Source of the DNA: an uncultured SAR116 cluster alpha proteobacterium
Lineage (GTDB): Bacteria > Pseudomonadota > Alphaproteobacteria > Puniceispirillales > Marisalimonadaceae
Direction: 5' to 3'
NCBI GenBank assembly: GCA_902537945.1
Contig: CACBDG010000018.1
Coordinates: forward strand, 1-46,777
Length of the DNA stretch: 46,777 nucleotides
Part shown: positions 45,846-46,777 of the stretch, one piece after another
How positions within the stretch are numbered: position 1 is the stretch's first letter
How the letters are laid out: every line of letters begins with the position of its first letter
The notes under the pieces: model-generated
What the model was told of the DNA's origin: nothing
The model's input: only the letters and a program-made list of their open reading frames with translations
Databases searched by the model: none
Program-made: the position numbers and the translations under genes

Positions 45846-46777
45846 ATTCTCTAATAATTTTTTTAATGAACTTTTAGGTCGGGCTCCGACATGTTTTATT
45901 ATTTCAGAAGCTGATTTATTGCCTAGACTTCCACATTTATTTATAGAAAATTTGTTAATAACACCAAATAGAAATCCAGATGCAAACAAATCACCTGCAC
46001 CTGTTGTATCAATTGGTTCTACATCTTTTATAGGATTTATGTAATGTTCATTTTTCCTTTCAAAAACTATAGCGCCTTTTGGTCCTAGAGTAACTGCTAC
46101 AATATTAACATTATTTTTTACTATATTAATGCTTTCTATTAAATTTAATTGATACAAGCTTTTTATTTCATTCTCATTTGCAAATAAAATATCTACATAT
46201 TCATTTATTAGATTAATAAAATCTTTCCTATGTCTATCAACACAAAATAAATCTGATAAACTCAGAGCGACTTTAATATTGTTTAGTTTTGCTATTTTAC
46301 AGCAATGGTAAATTGCAACTTTTGCTTGTGGTTGATCAAATAAATATCCTTCGATATAAATTATCTCGCTGTTTATTATAAATTTTTCATTGACACAATT
46401 TAAGTTAAATTTTGTGCTTGCACCTAAGAAGGTGTTCATACTTCTTTCTGCATCAGGTGTAATTAATATAATACTTTTAGATGTTTTGTCTAAAATTTCA
46501 AAATCTTGATTTTGAAAAAATACACCAGAATTATTTAGATCCTCTGTAAACAATTGACCAAATTCATCATTACCAATTTGTCCTATAAAAGAGCATTTTT
46601 CTCCAAAAGATTGAAACCCTACAGCCGTATTTGCTGCGCTACCACCAGATATAATGGTAGGTTTATCTAAATGTTTCAGGATTTCGTTTGATAGTTCCTC
46701 AGATACAAGTTGCATTGATCCTTTTTTAATTTCTAACTTCGTTAAAATTTCATAACTTGTTTTAGACAATATATCTA
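45837..46777 (-). CDS. PfkB-family adenosine kinase (5' end cut by window edge)
   Basis: The protein phosphorylates a nucleoside, most likely adenosine to AMP. It belongs to the ribokinase/PfkB family: GGSAANTAVGFQSFG (substrate-binding), AERSMNTFLGAS, and the catalytic DTTGAGDLFASGFLFG with the anion hole and Asp base. The frame continues to the window end. A TTG at 46769 could look like a start, but the residues before it (…DILSKT) match the family's NAIVDxLS segment, so the true start lies beyond base 46777 and perhaps 15-20 residues are missing. Its stop codon overlaps the end of maeB on the other strand by nine bases. Adenosine is preferred over other substrates on general resemblance to alphaproteobacterial adenosine kinases. 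Confidence 0.87.
   Translation of the reverse strand, partial: DILSKTSYEILTKLEIKKGSMQLVSEELSNEILKHLDKPTIISGGSAANTAVGFQSFGEKCSFIGQIGNDEFGQLFTEDLNNSGVFFQNQDFEILDKTSKSIILITPDAERSMNTFLGASTKFNLNCVNEKFIINSEIIYIEGYLFDQPQAKVAIYHCCKIAKLNNIKVALSLSDLFCVDRHRKDFINLINEYVDILFANENEIKSLYQLNLIESINIVKNNVNIVAVTLGPKGAIVFERKNEHYINPIKDVEPIDTTGAGDLFASGFLFGVINKFSINKCGSLGNKSASEIIKHVGARPKSSLKKLLENSF

Noticed and set aside
46767-46777. TTG at 46769 as the start of the adenosine kinase
   Set aside because: The frame continues to the window end and the residues around it match an internal conserved segment of the family, so the gene is cut by the edge.
1-46777. CRISPR arrays, insertion sequences, prophage, toxin-antitoxin or defence systems
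   Set aside because: No regularly spaced repeats, transposase, integrase or related genes were found; nearly every base is in core genes.

Overview
This window is a dense, AT-rich (roughly 30% G+C by eye) stretch of bacterial chromosome holding about 42 protein genes, almost all universal housekeeping genes. The gene order is that of an alphaproteobacterium: recF-dnaN / dnaA / rpsT-mutM / ubiE-ubiB-coaBC, then fabA-fabB-fabI, then the long block pnp-rpsO-truB-rbfA-infB-nusA-rimP / trmB-metK-lnt-corC-ybeY-phoH-miaB-plsC ... rimI-tsaB ... nfu-trpS-murJ-glnD-mutS, then maeB. Low G+C, very short spacers, many 4-base start/stop overlaps and loss of small genes usually found in these blocks suggest a streamlined genome such as those of AT-rich marine lineages (SAR11 or HIMB59-like). 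The exact lineage cannot be fixed from sequence reading alone, and a host-associated lineage is possible.

Layout. Positions 1-5202 (minus strand) hold recF (cut by the window edge), dnaN, dnaA, rpsT and mutM. The 480-base gene-free stretch between rpsT and dnaA contains the rpsT terminator and a very AT-rich segment that is a possible replication origin. Positions 5286-12927 (plus strand) carry ubiquinone genes (ubiE, ubiB), coaenzyme A synthesis (coaBC), a MoeB/ThiF-type E1-like enzyme, a secreted SH3 protein and the anaerobic unsaturated fatty acid cassette fabA-fabB-fabI. Positions 12936-32487 (minus strand) are the translation/transcription/RNA block (an enoyl-CoA hydratase, pnp, rpsO, truB, rbfA, infB, nusA, rimP), bounded by an intrinsic terminator at 22225-22250, followed by trmB, metK, lnt, corC, ybeY, phoH, miaB, a PlsC/OlsA-type acyltransferase, an OlsB-type acyltransferase, rimI and tsaB. 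Positions 32587-34597 hold a convergent pair of envelope genes (a secreted polysaccharide deacetylase-like protein and a Bax-like glucosaminidase). Positions 34640-43417 (minus) hold nfu, trpS, murJ, glnD and mutS. maeB (plus) and a PfkB-family adenosine kinase (minus, cut by the window edge) finish the window.

No mobile element, prophage, CRISPR array, tRNA or rRNA gene was seen, and I found no clear new multi-gene system. The most unusual points are: a Cro/YdaS-like helix-turn-helix domain fused to the N-terminus of CoaBC, with three 10-base tandem repeats just upstream of the gene; an OlsB-like plus PlsC/OlsA-like pair sitting where many alphaproteobacteria keep a Fur-family regulator; absence of YlxR, of the Xre regulator before metK and of Fur/Irr at their usual syntenic places; a UbiB without the usual C-terminal membrane anchor; and a deacetylase with a Gln in place of the first metal-binding His.
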